From contig JAGPDJ010000184.1 in NCBI GenBank assembly GCA_018057635.1, forward strand, positions 1 through 5,643: a DNA stretch of 5,643 nucleotides. Reading direction: 5' to 3'. The stretch is from Ferruginibacter sp. (GTDB lineage: Bacteria; Bacteroidota; Bacteroidia; Chitinophagales; Chitinophagaceae). The position numbers were made by a program, and so were the translations under genes. Below, one piece after another: positions 5,633-5,643 of the stretch (position 1 is its first letter; the number at the start of each line of letters is the position of its first letter). The notes below the pieces were generated by a model. That model saw only the letters and a program-made list of their open reading frames with translations. It was not told the origin of the DNA and ran no database searches.

Positions 5633-5643
5633 TTTTTGGATAT

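Larger units (their letters stand above)
5446..5643 (-). ncRNA. repeated structured RNA, copy 3 (3' part, runs off the window)
   Basis: Only the last 198 nt are present. They follow the other copies in order: hairpin module (5603-5632, 30 nt, GCTG/CAGC inner stem), then CAGGAT/ATCCTG (5529-5534/5579-5584) enclosing TTTACT/AGTAAA (5539-5544/5565-5570) and GAGG/CCTC (5549-5552/5556-5559), then CCAACAA/TTGTTGG (5505-5511/5517-5523), then the terminator. Several loops and pairs differ from copies 1 and 2 while the pairing is kept. A 79-codon frame crosses it, but it runs through the terminator into the spacer and is not shared by the other copies, so I treat it as chance. Confidence 0.72.

Overview
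The window looks like chromosome of a member of the Bacteroidota, most likely a Chitinophagaceae-type organism. The DNA is AT-rich. Start codons lack Shine-Dalgarno sequences. The clearest promoter (upstream of fbaB) matches the Bacteroidota sigma consensus TTG-N17-TAnnTTTG. Intergenic gaps carry iterated-word palindromes of the TTTGAAAATTTGAAGA kind, which I associate with this group. This taxonomic call is inference, because no rRNA gene is present.

Every confident gene is on the minus strand. From left to right, positions 1-297 are nearly empty, with at most the tail of a degraded + strand ORF. accD (298-1209) encodes the carboxyltransferase beta subunit of acetyl-CoA carboxylase. A 15-bp perfect inverted repeat inside a GTTTAA-rich palindrome (1225-1345) separates it from fbaB (1351-2409), a class I DhnA-type fructose-bisphosphate aldolase with its own promoter. 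A second, unrelated palindrome (2472-2548) lies between fbaB and a BtuF-like helical-backbone metal-receptor protein (2544-3326), and it even encodes that protein's last residues and stop codon. These three are ordinary housekeeping or accessory genes.

The right 40% of the window (about 3354-5643) has no convincing protein gene but is highly organised. It holds two complete copies and one truncated copy of a roughly 500-540 nt element that I interpret as a tandem family of structured non-coding RNA genes on the minus strand. Each complete copy has four parts. The first is a Bacteroidota-like promoter (TTG-N20-CATCTTTG) with a nested inverted repeat around the -33 element. The second is a 124-nt 5' domain closed by AGAAGTTGA/TCAACTTCT, whose 5' strand begins at the predicted transcription start. 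The third is a central array of three 27-30 nt hairpin modules, most of them preceded by the motif CCAATATCC. The fourth is a 3' domain of three hairpins, the last being a strong intrinsic terminator followed by a U-tract. Several stems differ in sequence between copies while keeping base pairing, which supports a selected RNA structure. The roughly 510-545 nt spacers between copies show no obvious similarity to each other.

I do not recognise this RNA family and cannot assign it a function. The first copy ends 28 nt before the start codon of the metal-receptor gene, so that gene may depend on read-through from the RNA, but the other copies are followed only by spacer and further copies. The third copy runs off the right edge, so the array probably continues.
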